From Paenibacillus hexagrammi (GTDB lineage Bacteria > Bacillota > Bacilli > Paenibacillales > NBRC-103111): a stretch of DNA of 64,000 nucleotides. The stretch spans positions 806,001-870,000 of the forward strand of contig NZ_CP090978.1 of the NCBI RefSeq assembly GCF_021513275.1. Direction: 5' to 3'. Within the stretch, counting starts at the first letter, position 1. The number at the start of each line of letters is the position of its first letter. The position numbers and the translations under genes are program-made. This document shows positions 1 to 10,612 of this stretch, piece after piece. The notes beneath the pieces were generated by a model. That model was given only the letters and a program-made list of their open reading frames with translations. It was not told the DNA's origin and searched no databases.

Positions 1-2
1 AA

Positions 3-101
3 AGCGGCTATGAAGAAGATCCTTTATTAAATAAAAAGTTATATTATTGGCTGCCTGATTCGGAAGAAGTTCAAAAAATAATGACAATAAATTTCCAATA
101 G
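3..101 (+). CDS. C-terminal end of an unidentified protein (partial)
   Basis: One frame stays open from the window edge to a TAG at 99-101 and would encode the last 32 residues of a protein ending in NFQ. A tyrosine-recombinase gene follows 20 bp later with its own ribosome site. The fragment is too short to assign to a family. It could be a real gene end or a chance open frame. Confidence 0.35.
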   Translation, partial: SGYEEDPLLNKKLYYWLPDSEEVQKIMTINFQ

Positions 102-121
102 GAAAGAAAGGGATGATAATC

Positions 122-640
122 ATGCAAGTTGTACAGCCGATAAGAGACCAGGATAAAATTGAAGAAATTCAGGCAATATTAAAAAACCAATCCGATAGAG
201 ATTGGTTATTGTTCACAATCGGGATAAACTCAGGTCTTCATTTAAATGACTTGTTAACTTTAAAAGTAAAGGATCTAAAAGGGAAAAATAAAGTAACGAT
301 AAAAGAGGGGAAAACGAAGAAAGAGAAGACTTTTACTATCAGTAATCAGTTGGTTGAATGGATCTATGAATATGTAAAGTACATGACCGATGATGACTTT
401 TTATTTCCGTCTCAAAGAACAGGGAAGCCTATCAAAAGAATTCGTGTTTATCGAATATTGAACGAGGCTGCTAAGCAAGCTGGCCTGGATGATGTTGGCA
501 CTCATACACTGAGAAAAACATTTGGGTATCACTACTATCAAAAAACTAGAAATCTGACAGTACTTAGGGATCTATTTAACCATTCTGCACCCTCGGTTAC
601 TCTTAGATATATTGGTGTACAAAGTGATCAAATGAAATAA
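122..640 (+). CDS. Short tyrosine recombinase / phage integrase-like protein
   Basis: This is the catalytic-domain half of a tyrosine recombinase, about 172 residues, with no N-terminal core-binding domain. Visible motifs are HTLRKTFGYH (the HxxR box), LFNHSAPSVTLRYI (the second His and the nucleophilic Tyr) and an acidic N-terminal segment. The position of the first catalytic Arg, normally in a TGLRxSE-like context, reads NSGLHLNDLL, so that Arg is a His. An ATG at 113 also exists, but AAAGGG at 107-112 fits the ATG at 122 (9-nt spacing) better. No attachment sites or other mobility genes are seen nearby. It may be a degenerate integrase or a small stand-alone recombinase. Confidence 0.8.
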   Translation: MQVVQPIRDQDKIEEIQAILKNQSDRDWLLFTIGINSGLHLNDLLTLKVKDLKGKNKVTIKEGKTKKEKTFTISNQLVEWIYEYVKYMTDDDFLFPSQRTGKPIKRIRVYRILNEAAKQAGLDDVGTHTLRKTFGYHYYQKTRNLTVLRDLFNHSAPSVTLRYIGVQSDQMK

Positions 641-699
641 CTAGTAAGGGAATCTCCTAATTAATCTAAACGCTTTCATAACTTATTTTCAAAATATCC

Positions 700-744
700 T
701 TGACATGATACATGATGTATCATAAATTAGGTACATAACGTATC
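700..744 (+). promoter_or_regulatory. Promoter with palindromic repressor operator in its spacer, plus a second operator
   Basis: TTGACA at 700-705 and TAAATT at 723-728 are 17 bp apart. The spacer is one base, the perfect 15-bp palindrome GATAC-ATGAT-GTATC (707-721), and one base. A second copy with one mismatch, GGTAC-ATAAC-GTATC, lies at 730-744 over the expected start site. The same architecture recurs at 2648 and 19012. It drives the small reading frame at 795 and reads toward the 3' end of the XRE gene. Confidence 0.75.
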
Positions 745-794
745 AATGACGCCTGAAAAAATCTTCAGTAGAGTTAAAAATTGGGGGTTAATCC

Positions 795-944
795 ATGAAT
801 CAACAGGATGTTATTAAACTCGACATTATGGAAATAATGAAAGTGCTGAAACTAGATGAAAGTAAGTACAAATTAATGAGCATTAATGAATCCAGTAAGG
901 AAGAAACTATTTTAGAGAACGTTCAGCCCTTACAAAAGCAATAA
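795..944 (+). CDS. Small 49-aa protein of unknown function, convergent with the XRE gene
   Basis: ATG at 795 follows a Shine-Dalgarno-like TTGGGGGTT (781-789) and opens a 49-residue frame rich in Lys, Glu, Met and Ile (begins MNQQDVIKLDIMEIMK, ends LQKQ). Its promoter carries the GATAC-N5-GTATC operator. The last 38 bp overlap the 3' end of the opposing XRE repressor gene, so its transcript is antisense to the repressor mRNA. No family is recognised. By position it could be an anti-repressor peptide, or the transcript itself could matter. Both are inference. Confidence 0.4.
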   Translation: MNQQDVIKLDIMEIMKVLKLDESKYKLMSINESSKEETILENVQPLQKQ

Positions 945-1278
945 ATCGTTTAGCTTCTTCAGAAGTTAATTTATTCCCATCGATTGTTAGTGAAAACTTC
1001 TCAAGAATTTTATCATCCGACAATTCAAGACTATCTGCAAATTCCTTAATGTCTTCGTCTAAAACTTGTTCAGGAGAATTCGTTCTGCCAAGTAGATAGT
1101 CAATAGAAACCTTAAAAAAAGTGGCGATTTTATTGATTGTGTCATAATCAGGTTCGCGTCTCGATGTTTCGTAGTGAGATAGTGAAGCTCTAGAAATTCC
1201 CAATTTATTAGCAAGCTCTTCCTGCGTAAGCGCGTGCTTATCACGCAGTAGGGCAATTCTGTCACCATATTTACTCAT
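907..1278 (-). CDS. XRE-family transcriptional repressor
   Basis: A 123-residue DNA-binding protein. Residues about 6-63 form a Cro/CI-type helix-turn-helix (LTQEELANKLGISRASLSHY and a following DYLLG), followed by a roughly 55-residue C-terminal part ending in EEAKRFIAFVRAERSLK, likely for dimerisation. The layout resembles small SinR/Xre-type regulators. It sits at the left edge of the EPS locus and is divergent from the gene at 1445. It is the best candidate to bind the GATAC-N5-GTATC palindromes at 707, 1395, 2655, 2681 and 19019, which is inference from proximity. Start: ATG at 1278 preceded by a GAGGAATTAATT leader. Its own promoter probably uses the extended -10 TGGTATAAT (complement of 1335-1343). 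Confidence 0.88.
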   Translation of the reverse strand: MSKYGDRIALLRDKHALTQEELANKLGISRASLSHYETSRREPDYDTINKIATFFKVSIDYLLGRTNSPEQVLDEDIKEFADSLELSDDKILEKFSLTIDGNKLTSEEAKRFIAFVRAERSLK

Positions 1279-1379
1279 AATTAATTCCTCACAATCGATA
1301 AGTTTATAAACAGTATAACCAGTTTGTTAGAACTATTATACCAGTCTTCTTATAGTTAGAAAACGGCAAATATAGAATT

Positions 1380-1417
1380 TATACTGTATATACCGATACA
1401 TATTGTATCCGTATACT
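1380..1417 (+). promoter_or_regulatory. Operator region upstream of the 1445 gene
   Basis: A perfect GATAC-ATATT-GTATC palindrome lies at 1395-1409, flanked by further GTATA/TATAC half-site-like sequence (1386-1393, 1411-1416). A possible promoter is TTAGAA (1356-1361) with TATACT (1380-1385), 18-bp spacing, which would place the operator near the transcription start. The register differs from the other three sites, so the promoter assignment is weaker than the operator assignment. Confidence 0.55.
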
Positions 1418-1444
1418 GGGAGAAGTCGTTGTTAGGGGAGAATA

Positions 1445-1846
1445 ATGTATGAAAGTAATAAAAAATTGTTTGATGAGAATTTCAGAGATCAAAGGAAAAA
1501 AGTAACATCGAAAAGCACGAAATTGAATATAACTGATATGGATTCTAAAGGTATGGTGTTTAGGTCTTTTTTAAGGTTGCCTAAAAATGAAAATGTAGTG
1601 TGTTGTTTTCAATTTATTGTAAATGAAATTGTAATAACACTTGAAGGGGACATGAAGGATTGTCGGAAAACTAAGTTAGACTATGAATACCTTTTTGAAT
1701 GGAGAGGAGAGGAAGTTGACAACGCATTGATTACCTTGAGTACAGTTATAAAAAATGATGCAATTCATCGCAGAAAAGCTGCGAGACAATATGAGTACTT
1801 TAATCTTGACTACGCAAATAAGGCGTTGGTAGATATTGTATGTTAA
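1445..1846 (+). CDS. Hypothetical protein, first gene of the EPS region
   Basis: A 133-residue basic soluble protein, with no signal peptide or membrane segment and no family recognised. ATG at 1445 follows TTAGGGGAG (1432-1440). The 3' end overlaps the start of the tyrosine-phosphatase gene by 7 bp, which indicates translational coupling. Because it is co-transcribed with an EPS phosphatase and preceded by the GATAC-type operator, a regulatory role in EPS production is plausible but not shown by the sequence. Confidence 0.7.
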   Translation: MYESNKKLFDENFRDQRKKVTSKSTKLNITDMDSKGMVFRSFLRLPKNENVVCCFQFIVNEIVITLEGDMKDCRKTKLDYEYLFEWRGEEVDNALITLSTVIKNDAIHRRKAARQYEYFNLDYANKALVDIVC

Positions 1847-2606
1847 TCGATACCCACTGCCACATTTTGCCGAACATTGATGACGGAGCGGGAAGCTTAG
1901 AAGAAAGTATCGCAATGGCGAAAGGAGCAGTATTGAATGATATAGGTGTTATTGTGGCAACTCCTCACTATGGCAAAGGGAAGTACGTTAATGATGCTAA
2001 AAGTATCGAATTAAAGGTAAGTCAAATGAACGCTGCATTAGAGTCCGTCAAAGTAAATCTAACTGTCATAACCGGTCAAGAAATACATGTTCGAAAGTCA
2101 ATCGTTGAAGAACTATATACAGGAAAGCTGACTACAATTAATCAATCACGATTTATGATATTGGAACTCCCTTCCTATGGAATTCCTACTAATTTTCATG
2201 ATCTTTTGTATGAGTTGTCCATTCTACAGATTGTACCTGTTATTGCACATCCGGAAAGAAACTTTGGATTTCTGAAGAATAAGTCCTCCATCAGGTCTTT
2301 TTTTGATCAAGGTGTTTTATTTCAAGTTACTGCTTCATCGTTATTGGGTGCACATGGGAGGAAATACAGAATTTCGCAGTTGAATTGTGTAAAAGTGGGA
2401 TGATACATTTCGTAGGATCAGATGGCCATAATGTAACATCGAGACCGATACTTTTAAAACAAGGATATTTATTTCTAGAGAAAAAAATAGGAAAATCTTT
2501 AGTTGAACAGTTTAAAGATAATGCCTTTCGTCTAGTTCGAAATAGATCCATTCCTACAGAAGTGAAAAAGAAGAAGTATTTTGATTTATGGAAACTTAGA
2601 ATATAG
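1840..2606 (+). CDS. CpsB/YwqE-type PHP-domain protein-tyrosine phosphatase (frameshifted)
   Basis: A Mn-dependent PHP-family tyrosine phosphatase that would dephosphorylate the BY-kinase encoded at 3450. Metal-ligand motifs are DTHCHILP near the N-terminus, ATPHY, GQEIH, IAHPERN and, after the break, GSDGHN. The frame starting at 1840 stops at 2403, and the family's C-terminal part continues in another frame to 2606. One extra A in the AAA run at 2362-2364 would restore GRKIQNFAVELCKSGMIHF and a protein of about 255 residues, the usual length. A sequencing indel is the simplest explanation. The gene is coupled to the upstream hypothetical gene. Confidence 0.85.
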
Positions 2607-2647
2607 GCATAAACAACAACAGGGAATTAAAAAAGGAATAATTACGC

Positions 2648-2695
2648 TTGACATGATACGAAATGTATCTTAGTATTTTAGATACAAAACGTATC
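2648..2695 (+). promoter_or_regulatory. EPS operon promoter with two GATAC-N5-GTATC operators
   Basis: TTGACA (2648-2653) and TAGTAT (2671-2676) are separated by 17 bp holding a perfect GATAC-GAAAT-GTATC palindrome (2655-2669). A second perfect palindrome, GATAC-AAAAC-GTATC, lies at 2681-2695 over the expected start site. The first 12 bases are identical to the promoter at 700. A repressor bound here would block RNA polymerase, so this is the likely on/off switch of the wzz-kinase-EPS operon. Confidence 0.8.
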
Positions 2696-2719
2696 TATAA
2701 AGTAAAAATGGAGGCTACT

Positions 2720-3469
2720 ATGGAGTTCGAATTGAGAGAATATCTGCAAATAGTATGGAGAAAATTGTGGTTAATTATTAGTTTGGTTGTTATCGCATGT
2801 GTTATCACAGGAATTTACAGCTATACATATATTCAGCCAATTTATTCAGCTAGCGCCAAACTGATTGTCAACAAATCATCCGAACATCAAGGGGTCCAAT
2901 ATATCGATACAGCAACAATTAATGCAAGTATTCTATTGGTTAATACTTACAAAGAAATTATCAAAACGCCAAGTATTATGGATAAAGTTGTGGAGAAATA
3001 TCCGGATATTAAACTTTCATCCGAACAGTTGAGTCGAAAAATATCGATTAATTCTGCTAATGAAACACAAGTTATTACAATAGTCGTAAATGATAGTTCT
3101 TACCAAATGGCAGCAAAAATTGTGAATGCTGTCGCCGAGGTCTTTAAAGAAGAGATTCCAAACATTATGAATGTAGACAATGTAACCATATTAAATAAAG
3201 CAAAAGGAATTGATAATCCAGCACCTATTAACGCTAAGCCACAAAACAATATCATAATCAGCTTCTTGGTCTCTTTAATGATTTCTTTAGGAATCGTATT
3301 CCTGCTCGAATATCTGAATGACACAATAAAGACGGAAAAAGATGTCGAGAACTATCTTGGTATTCCAACATTAATATCAGTCTCAAAAATGAAAATGAAG
3401 GATGTTAGTGTAAGTAGTTCAAAACGTCAAAGTAGGGGTGGTGAAGCTAGTGTCAGTGTTAACCAATAA
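2720..3469 (+). CDS. Wzz/CapA-type polysaccharide co-polymerase (BY-kinase activator)
   Basis: A chain-length determinant of the Wzz/YveK/CapA family, 249 residues. It has an N-terminal cytoplasmic segment, a first membrane helix (WLIISLVVIACVITGIYSY), a large extracytoplasmic region, a PINAKPQ proline-rich segment and a second membrane helix (ISFLVSLMISLGIVFLLEYL). It activates the adjacent kinase and controls polymer length. The frame is open from 2663, but that would overlap the promoter and operators. GGAGG (2710-2714) supports the ATG at 2720. The 3' end overlaps the kinase gene by 20 bp. Confidence 0.88.
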   Translation: MEFELREYLQIVWRKLWLIISLVVIACVITGIYSYTYIQPIYSASAKLIVNKSSEHQGVQYIDTATINASILLVNTYKEIIKTPSIMDKVVEKYPDIKLSSEQLSRKISINSANETQVITIVVNDSSYQMAAKIVNAVAEVFKEEIPNIMNVDNVTILNKAKGIDNPAPINAKPQNNIIISFLVSLMISLGIVFLLEYLNDTIKTEKDVENYLGIPTLISVSKMKMKDVSVSSSKRQSRGGEASVSVNQ

Positions 3470-4130
3470 AAGTAAACAACATAATCTCATTCTACAAATG
3501 AATCCTAGTTCTCATATTTCAGAAGAATACCGAACCTTACGAACGAACTTGACCTTTTCTTCGGTTGATACGGAATTGAAAAAGATTCTAGTTACTTCAT
3601 CCATTCCTGGTGAAGGTAAAACAACAACACTTGCAAATTTAGCTGTTTCTTATGCACAGGAAAATAGGAAAGTACTTATGATTGATGCTGATTTAAGAAA
3701 TCCTTCGCTTCACCAATTCTTTCTAAAATCCAATAGAATCGGACTTACTAGCTTGCTAGCTAATAAGAATTCCGCCCCAGATATTATTCTAGATACAGAC
3801 ATTCCCAACTTGTCAATTATACCGTCAGGTCCGGTTCCCCCAAATCCATCCGAATTACTTTCTTCAATGAGAATGCAAGCACTTCTAGAAAAGCTTGTTG
3901 ATGAATTTGATGTGATACTGATTGATTCACCGCCTGCTTTAGCAGTAACTGATCCTCAAATTTTATCGACCATGTGTGATGGTGTGTTGTTTGTGGTGAA
4001 TCATGGGAAGGTAAAGCGGCAGTTTGCTAAAAAAGCAATTGCAAAAATCGAACAAGTCAAAGCAAAAATTCTTGGTGTAGTCATTAATAATAAGCCTAAT
4101 AAGAAGAGTGAGACCTTCTACTACAATTAA
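3450..4130 (+). CDS. Bacterial tyrosine kinase (CpsD/CapB/YwqD family)
   Basis: A BY-kinase regulating EPS polymerisation with the Wzz-like partner. It shows Walker A (SSIPGEGKTTTLANLA), Walker A' (VLMIDADLRNP) and Walker B (VILIDSPPA) motifs. The C-terminus ends FYYN, giving a short Tyr cluster for autophosphorylation. The start is probably the GTG at 3450 (giving MSVLTNK), served by AGGGGTGG at 3434-3441. An upstream in-frame GTG at 3438 is possible. The kinase, Wzz and phosphatase together form the usual phospho-regulatory module, and the EAR-like RNA follows immediately. Confidence 0.9.
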   Translation: MSVLTNKSKQHNLILQMNPSSHISEEYRTLRTNLTFSSVDTELKKILVTSSIPGEGKTTTLANLAVSYAQENRKVLMIDADLRNPSLHQFFLKSNRIGLTSLLANKNSAPDIILDTDIPNLSIIPSGPVPPNPSELLSSMRMQALLEKLVDEFDVILIDSPPALAVTDPQILSTMCDGVLFVVNHGKVKRQFAKKAIAKIEQVKAKILGVVINNKPNKKSETFYYN

Positions 4131-4149
4131 ATGTACAAACATGAAGCAT

Positions 4150-4270
4150 GAAAGCTGTGAGGTAATGTCTACTGTACCTTTATCACTGTAGATACTCGGG
4201 CATGCTGTGGGCGGTTCCCGCCTTAGACGTTAATCGTCAATGGTATGTTGTGAGGAGGGGTTAGATGCCC
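4150..4270 (+). ncRNA. EAR / epsC RNA-like antitermination element
   Basis: This non-coding stretch lies after the kinase gene (second structural gene), exactly where the EAR (epsC) RNA sits in Bacillales eps operons. Visible structure: a closing helix GGGCAT (4198-4203) with ATGCCC (4265-4270), enclosing hairpins GGCGG/CCGCC (4210-4214/4218-4222) and GACG/CGTC (4226-4229/4235-4238), plus an upstream CTAC/GTAG hairpin. EAR promotes processive read-through of long EPS operons. Assignment rests on position and structure; a covariance-model search was not possible. Confidence 0.72.
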
Positions 4271-4272
4271 TA

Positions 4273-4336
4273 CTAGCACGTAAAAGTGCTAGGTATTCTG
4301 TCTTATGAAACAAAGACGGAATACCTAACACTTTTA
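4273..4336 (+). terminator. Terminator with competing upstream hairpin (attenuator-like)
   Basis: A 19-bp stem (4286-4304 with 4313-4331, one mismatch and one wobble) is followed by TTTT. Its 5' arm also pairs perfectly with CTAGCAC at 4273-4279 (partner GTGCTAG at 4286-4292), so the two hairpins are mutually exclusive. The arrangement immediately follows the EAR-like RNA and precedes galU, as expected for a site where read-through is controlled. Confidence 0.6.
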
Positions 4337-4379
4337 TAATAGGTGGATTAGGAGTAAACATAGAAATGGAGGTAACTAA

Positions 4380-5267
4380 GTGAGAAAAGTAAAGAAGGCC
4401 ATTATTCCTGCTGCTGGTTTGGGTACGAGGTTTTTACCCGCGACAAAGGCAATGCCTAAAGAAATGCTTCCTATCGTAGATAAGCCAACAATTCAATACA
4501 TCGTAGAAGAAGCAATTGAATCAGGCATTGAAGACATCATCATCGTTACAGGTAAAGGTAAGCGAGCGATTGAGGATCATTTTGACAGTGCGTTTGAATT
4601 AGAGCAGAAACTTCTTGAAAGCAAAAAGTTAGAGTTGTTGGAAGAAGTTAGAAGATCTTCGAAAATGGTTGATATCCATTACATAAGGCAGAAGGAACCA
4701 AGAGGATTAGGGCATGCAGTCTGGTGCGCAAGAAAATTTATTGGTAATGAGCCTTTCGCGGTTTTGCTTGGCGATGATATTGTCAAAGCCGAGACGCCAT
4801 GTCTGCTTCAACTGATTAAGCAGTTTGAACTTACGGGAAAATCGGTAATTGGAGTCCAGAATGTTCCTGATGATGTTACTCACCGTTACGGTATCATTGA
4901 CCCATTGGATAAGTACGGAAGACTATTTCAGGTGAAGAATTTAGTCGAAAAGCCGAACAGAGCTGAGGCGCCTTCCAATATGGCAATCATGGGAAGATAT
5001 ATTCTAACACCAGCAATCTTCGACTTTTTAGAAAGTCAAGAAGTAGGCGCAGGTGGTGAAATTCAGTTGACCGATGCCATTCAAAAGCTAAATGATCTGG
5101 AAATGGTTTACGCGTACAACTTTGAAGGTACAAGATACGATGTAGGTGAAAAGCTTGGTTTTATTTTAACCTCACTAGACTTTGCATTGATGAATAAAGA
5201 ATTAAGCGGTCCACTGTTAGCTGCTTTAGAAGAAATTTTAAGCAAGAAAAGTATATACGCGGTATAG
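4380..5267 (+). CDS. galU: UTP-glucose-1-phosphate uridylyltransferase
   Basis: Makes UDP-glucose from UTP and glucose-1-phosphate, supplying the EPS pathway and the UDP-glucose dehydrogenase encoded at 15119. At 295 residues it has the family length. Motifs: the nucleotide-binding [20 protein letters not shown], the [12 protein letters not shown] segment, and VEKP. Start is GTG at 4380 with GGAGG at 4368-4372. It is the first gene downstream of the EAR-like RNA and is followed 11 bp later by the priming transferase. Confidence 0.95.
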   Translation: MRKVKKAIIPAAGLGTRFLPATKAMPKEMLPIVDKPTIQYIVEEAIESGIEDIIIVTGKGKRAIEDHFDSAFELEQKLLESKKLELLEEVRRSSKMVDIHYIRQKEPRGLGHAVWCARKFIGNEPFAVLLGDDIVKAETPCLLQLIKQFELTGKSVIGVQNVPDDVTHRYGIIDPLDKYGRLFQVKNLVEKPNRAEAPSNMAIMGRYILTPAIFDFLESQEVGAGGEIQLTDAIQKLNDLEMVYAYNFEGTRYDVGEKLGFILTSLDFALMNKELSGPLLAALEEILSKKSIYAV

Positions 5268-5278
5268 GAGGTTGAACT

Positions 5279-5977
5279 ATGAGTGTATCTGAACTAGAGG
5301 CAACAGTAGAGAGGAACAGACAATATAAAAATCCGTCCGTTGGTAAAACCGTTACACTTGGCAGAAACCTACCTTTCTATCAATTTGCTAAGAGAGTATC
5401 AGATATCAGTTTATCACTTCTTGGTATATGCTTTCTTTCTCCGATATTGCTGATCGTAGCCATTATGATTAAGGCAGAAGACAGTAAAGGTCCTGTATTT
5501 TTCAAACAAATTCGCGTCGGTAAGGATGGGAAGGAATTTGGAATGTACAAGTTTCGCTCCATGGTAACCAATGCTGAAGCTTTATTGCCGGAACTTTTGA
5601 GCAAGAATGAAGTTAGCGGTGCAATGTTTAAAATGAAAGATGATCCGCGTGTAACCAGGATTGGTAAATTTATTAGAAAAACGAGTATTGATGAGTTACC
5701 CCAGCTTTGGAATGTGCTTAAGGGTGATATGAGTCTTGTTGGTCCAAGACCTGCCCTTCCAAGAGAAGTAGCGGAGTACACTGCATATGATCGACAAAGA
5801 CTTGCGGTTACACCTGGCTGTACTGGTTTATGGCAGGTAAGCGGGAGAAGTAATGTTGGTTTCGCTGAGATGGTAGAACTCGACTTGGAGTACATAACCA
5901 AACGTACGATTTTTTACGATCTTAAAATAATATGTAAAACTTTCGCTGTACTACTAGGGTCAAAGGATGCATTTTAA
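5279..5977 (+). CDS. Undecaprenyl-phosphate sugar-1-phosphate (priming) transferase
   Basis: A 232-residue polyisoprenyl-phosphate hexose-1-phosphate transferase (bacterial sugar transferase family, WcaJ/EpsL type) that loads the first sugar on undecaprenyl phosphate. It has one membrane segment at about residues 43-64 and the catalytic domain motifs [33 protein letters not shown] and [12 protein letters not shown]. The short single-helix form is typical of Firmicutes. Start ATG 5279 follows AGGAGG. Neighbouring genes suggest glucose-1-phosphate as donor moiety; this is inference. Confidence 0.93.
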   Translation: MSVSELEATVERNRQYKNPSVGKTVTLGRNLPFYQFAKRVSDISLSLLGICFLSPILLIVAIMIKAEDSKGPVFFKQIRVGKDGKEFGMYKFRSMVTNAEALLPELLSKNEVSGAMFKMKDDPRVTRIGKFIRKTSIDELPQLWNVLKGDMSLVGPRPALPREVAEYTAYDRQRLAVTPGCTGLWQVSGRSNVGFAEMVELDLEYITKRTIFYDLKIICKTFAVLLGSKDAF

Positions 5978-5997
5978 TTGTTAGAATGAGGTGGATT

Positions 5998-7954
<1,957 letters not shown>

Positions 7955-7974
7955 TTAGTACCCATAAAGAATGC

Positions 7975-8006
7975 AAAAATCGACCTCTTCGTTGGTCGAT
8001 TTTTTG
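7975..8006 (+). terminator. Intrinsic terminator after gmd
   Basis: ATCGACC (7979-7985) pairs with GGTCGAT (7994-8000), extended by A-U pairs, and is followed by a T run. It separates the precursor genes from the wzx-led assembly genes, so those either have their own promoter or depend on EAR-mediated read-through. Confidence 0.8.
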
Positions 8007-8059
8007 TATTTCTTCATCTAACGTGATCGGTGGATTGATTCTGAACTAGGAGATTCAAA

Positions 8060-9442
8060 ATGAGAGCCCTCTTGAGTAGAATTTGGACAAATGATTCAAG
8101 CAGATCTTCAAAGGTTATTAAAAATATAGTTATTAATTTTGGCGTTAAAGGTCTTTCAGTGATAATCAGTTTTTTACTTGTCAGGAGCACCTATGATTTT
8201 CTTAAAGATGGAGAAACTTACGGCGTATGGCTAACCATATTGTCCGTGTTATCCTGGATAACTTTATTTGATTTGGGGTTAGGGAATGGACTAAGGTATA
8301 GACTTGCAGAAAAGATTGCATTAAAAGAGTACGTGTTAGGCAGGAAGTACGTCAGCACTGCGTATGTTGTTATGACAATCATAGTAATTGCTCTGTTACT
8401 TATATTTTTAATCGTGAATCCTCTATTACAATGGGACAATATATTTAACATTTCAAATGGTAAATTTTCAATAGACATCTCTATAAGCATAATTATAATT
8501 AGTTATCTGTTTGTTTTTTTGTTTTCCTTAATCAATTCGGTTGCATTTGCCAATCAGAATTCCTTCATACCTGGTTTAATAACTCTATTGACGAATATCG
8601 CAATTGTTATTTTGATTTATGTTTTTCATCTAATTGGATTTTCAAGTTTAATCAGTTTGAGCATTATCTTTAGTATGGTGTCACTCTTAACGTTAGTCAT
8701 TTCCAATATATATATCTTTAAATTTAAATATACCAATATAAGACCGCATTATTCGTATGTTGACCGTTCACTTGTTGGTGAAATATTTAATGTAGGAATC
8801 AAATTTTTTATATTGCAAATTATGGCGATGGTTATCACCATGAGCAGTAATATGGTTATTTTGCAAACCCTAGGTCCGCAATACGTAACCGAATATCAAA
8901 TCGTGTTTAAGCTTTTTAGTGTGTTTACCATTATTGCTTCACTAATTATGGCACCATTATGGTCAGCATATACGGATGCTTATACAAGAAAGGATTATAG
9001 CTGGATCAGGAGAACTTTGAATAAATTGATGCTCCTAATGGTTCCACTCGTGATAAGTATTGCAGGATTAATTATTATAGCAAATCCAATTATACATGTA
9101 TGGATGGGTACATCATTTTCGATTAGCAAATCTGTTTTTGTTTTAATGGGGATTTACACTGCATTATCTATTTGGAACAATATATTTGCGTATCTGCTAA
9201 ATGGTATTAATAAGACCAATGTTCAACTTATTGCATTAATTATTGGCGGTTGTATCAATATTCCCTTAGGCATTTATTTAGCAAAGAATATGCATCTTGG
9301 AAATTCCGGTATTATACTGGCAACCATCTGTTCATTATCGTTGTTTTCGGTCGCAGGACCAATTCAAGTGTATTTCGAGTTTTATTCAAAAAAGAAATCT
9401 GCCCTGATGCGAAATGCTTCAGTTGAAGAAGGTGGCTTATAG
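8060..9442 (+). CDS. Wzx-type polysaccharide flippase
   Basis: A 460-residue integral membrane protein of the MOP superfamily with about 12 predicted helices. It should move the undecaprenyl-linked EPS repeat unit across the membrane. The N-terminal segment VINFGVKGLSVIISFLLV and FDLGLGNGLRYRLAE are typical of RfbX/Wzx proteins. AGGAG at 8047-8051 supports the ATG at 8060. Its stop codon overlaps the GTG of the next gene by one base. Confidence 0.88.
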   Translation: MRALLSRIWTNDSSRSSKVIKNIVINFGVKGLSVIISFLLVRSTYDFLKDGETYGVWLTILSVLSWITLFDLGLGNGLRYRLAEKIALKEYVLGRKYVSTAYVVMTIIVIALLLIFLIVNPLLQWDNIFNISNGKFSIDISISIIIISYLFVFLFSLINSVAFANQNSFIPGLITLLTNIAIVILIYVFHLIGFSSLISLSIIFSMVSLLTLVISNIYIFKFKYTNIRPHYSYVDRSLVGEIFNVGIKFFILQIMAMVITMSSNMVILQTLGPQYVTEYQIVFKLFSVFTIIASLIMAPLWSAYTDAYTRKDYSWIRRTLNKLMLLMVPLVISIAGLIIIANPIIHVWMGTSFSISKSVFVLMGIYTALSIWNNIFAYLLNGINKTNVQLIALIIGGCINIPLGIYLAKNMHLGNSGIILATICSLSLFSVAGPIQVYFEFYSKKKSALMRNASVEEGGL

Positions 9443-10598
9443 TGAAGATTTTATATCTGTGCAACTATATGTTGGATGATGTTTTATCAGTTAGGAATAA
9501 TCAAAGTACGTTTGCGCAAGCTGCAAACAATAAAATCAATCAGATTCGAAGTTCATTGGAACTAAACGGTCATAAGGTTTCACTTCTGTCCAGCGGATTA
9601 GTTAATAATAAAAGCGGAAAAATATACAAAGGTACTAAAAGTAAACTTGATAATGATTTATATTACGTAGGTATTTGGGACTTACCACTCTTGAATATCA
9701 TAAGTTCGATTGTGCTTATGACAGTTTGCATAAGTAACATACATAAAAAAGAAAAAATAGATTATATCTTATTTTGGAATTACAAACCCGAAGTTGCATT
9801 AGCCGCTCTTCTGTGCAAAATATTTTTAGGAGTAAAAATTATCGTTGATTATGAGGATGGCTATTTTTCTTTGCCTAATATAGGGAGAAAAAGACACATA
9901 TTTAACTTCGTAGAAAAGGTTGTCAGCAAATATGTTGATGGGGCTATATTAATATCCAGACATTTAATCTCCAGAATAAGAAGTAAACCATATTATATTC
10001 TAAACGGATTAACGAACCAAAAAGTACTTGCATTTAAACGAAGTAGTTCAAAATCAAAGACGCATCCGATCACGTTGATGTATGCGGGTGGTTTGGATCA
10101 TGAGCGAGGCATTGATGTATTAATAGAAGCACTGAAATATACGGACAAAAACTTCGTTTTAAAAATATCCGGTAAAGGGCCTCTTGGAAAAATGTTGGAG
10201 ACTGGTCAAGATTCCAGAATTCAATATTTGGGTTTCCTGAATACGAGCAATCGATTCAACATATGTACGAATCGGATATATTAGTGAATCCGCAAAGAGA
10301 GAACATTGAATTTGCACAGGCGTCATTTCCATCTAAGATATTTGACTACATTGCAACGAGTAACCTGATCATTTCATCTAATATTGGCGATATGGATAAA
10401 TTCAGCGAAAATTCATTTTATATTTATGAGAACGATGATCCTAAGGAATTAGCAAAAATGATCGATATGGCTATTACCGACATTCAAAATAATGTTACCG
10501 AGGAGAAAGTTAAAGGAATTATAAAAATAAGAGACAAGTTTCTTCCTATCAATGTTGGGGACAGCATGATCAAGACACTGATGCGTAATAATGCTTAA
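9442..10598 (+). CDS. Family 1/4-type glycosyltransferase (frameshifted)
   Basis: A GT-B glycosyltransferase of about 385 residues, predicted to add a sugar to the EPS repeat unit. The first frame (GTG 9442 to 10284) holds the N-terminal fold and the start of the nucleotide-sugar domain (LMYAGGLDHERGIDVLIEAL). The second frame supplies ESDILVNPQR and FPSKIFDYIA, the donor-binding segment. One extra T near 10241-10243 restores LGFLNYEQSIQHMYESDILV. A single-base deletion is the simplest explanation. It is translationally coupled to wzx. Confidence 0.83.
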
Positions 10599-10612
10599 GA
10601 GAAAAGGTGACA

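Noticed and set aside
113-640. A complete integrative element at the left edge
   Set aside because: Only a short recombinase is present, without excisionase, attachment-site repeats or conjugation genes in view, so a functional element cannot be supported.
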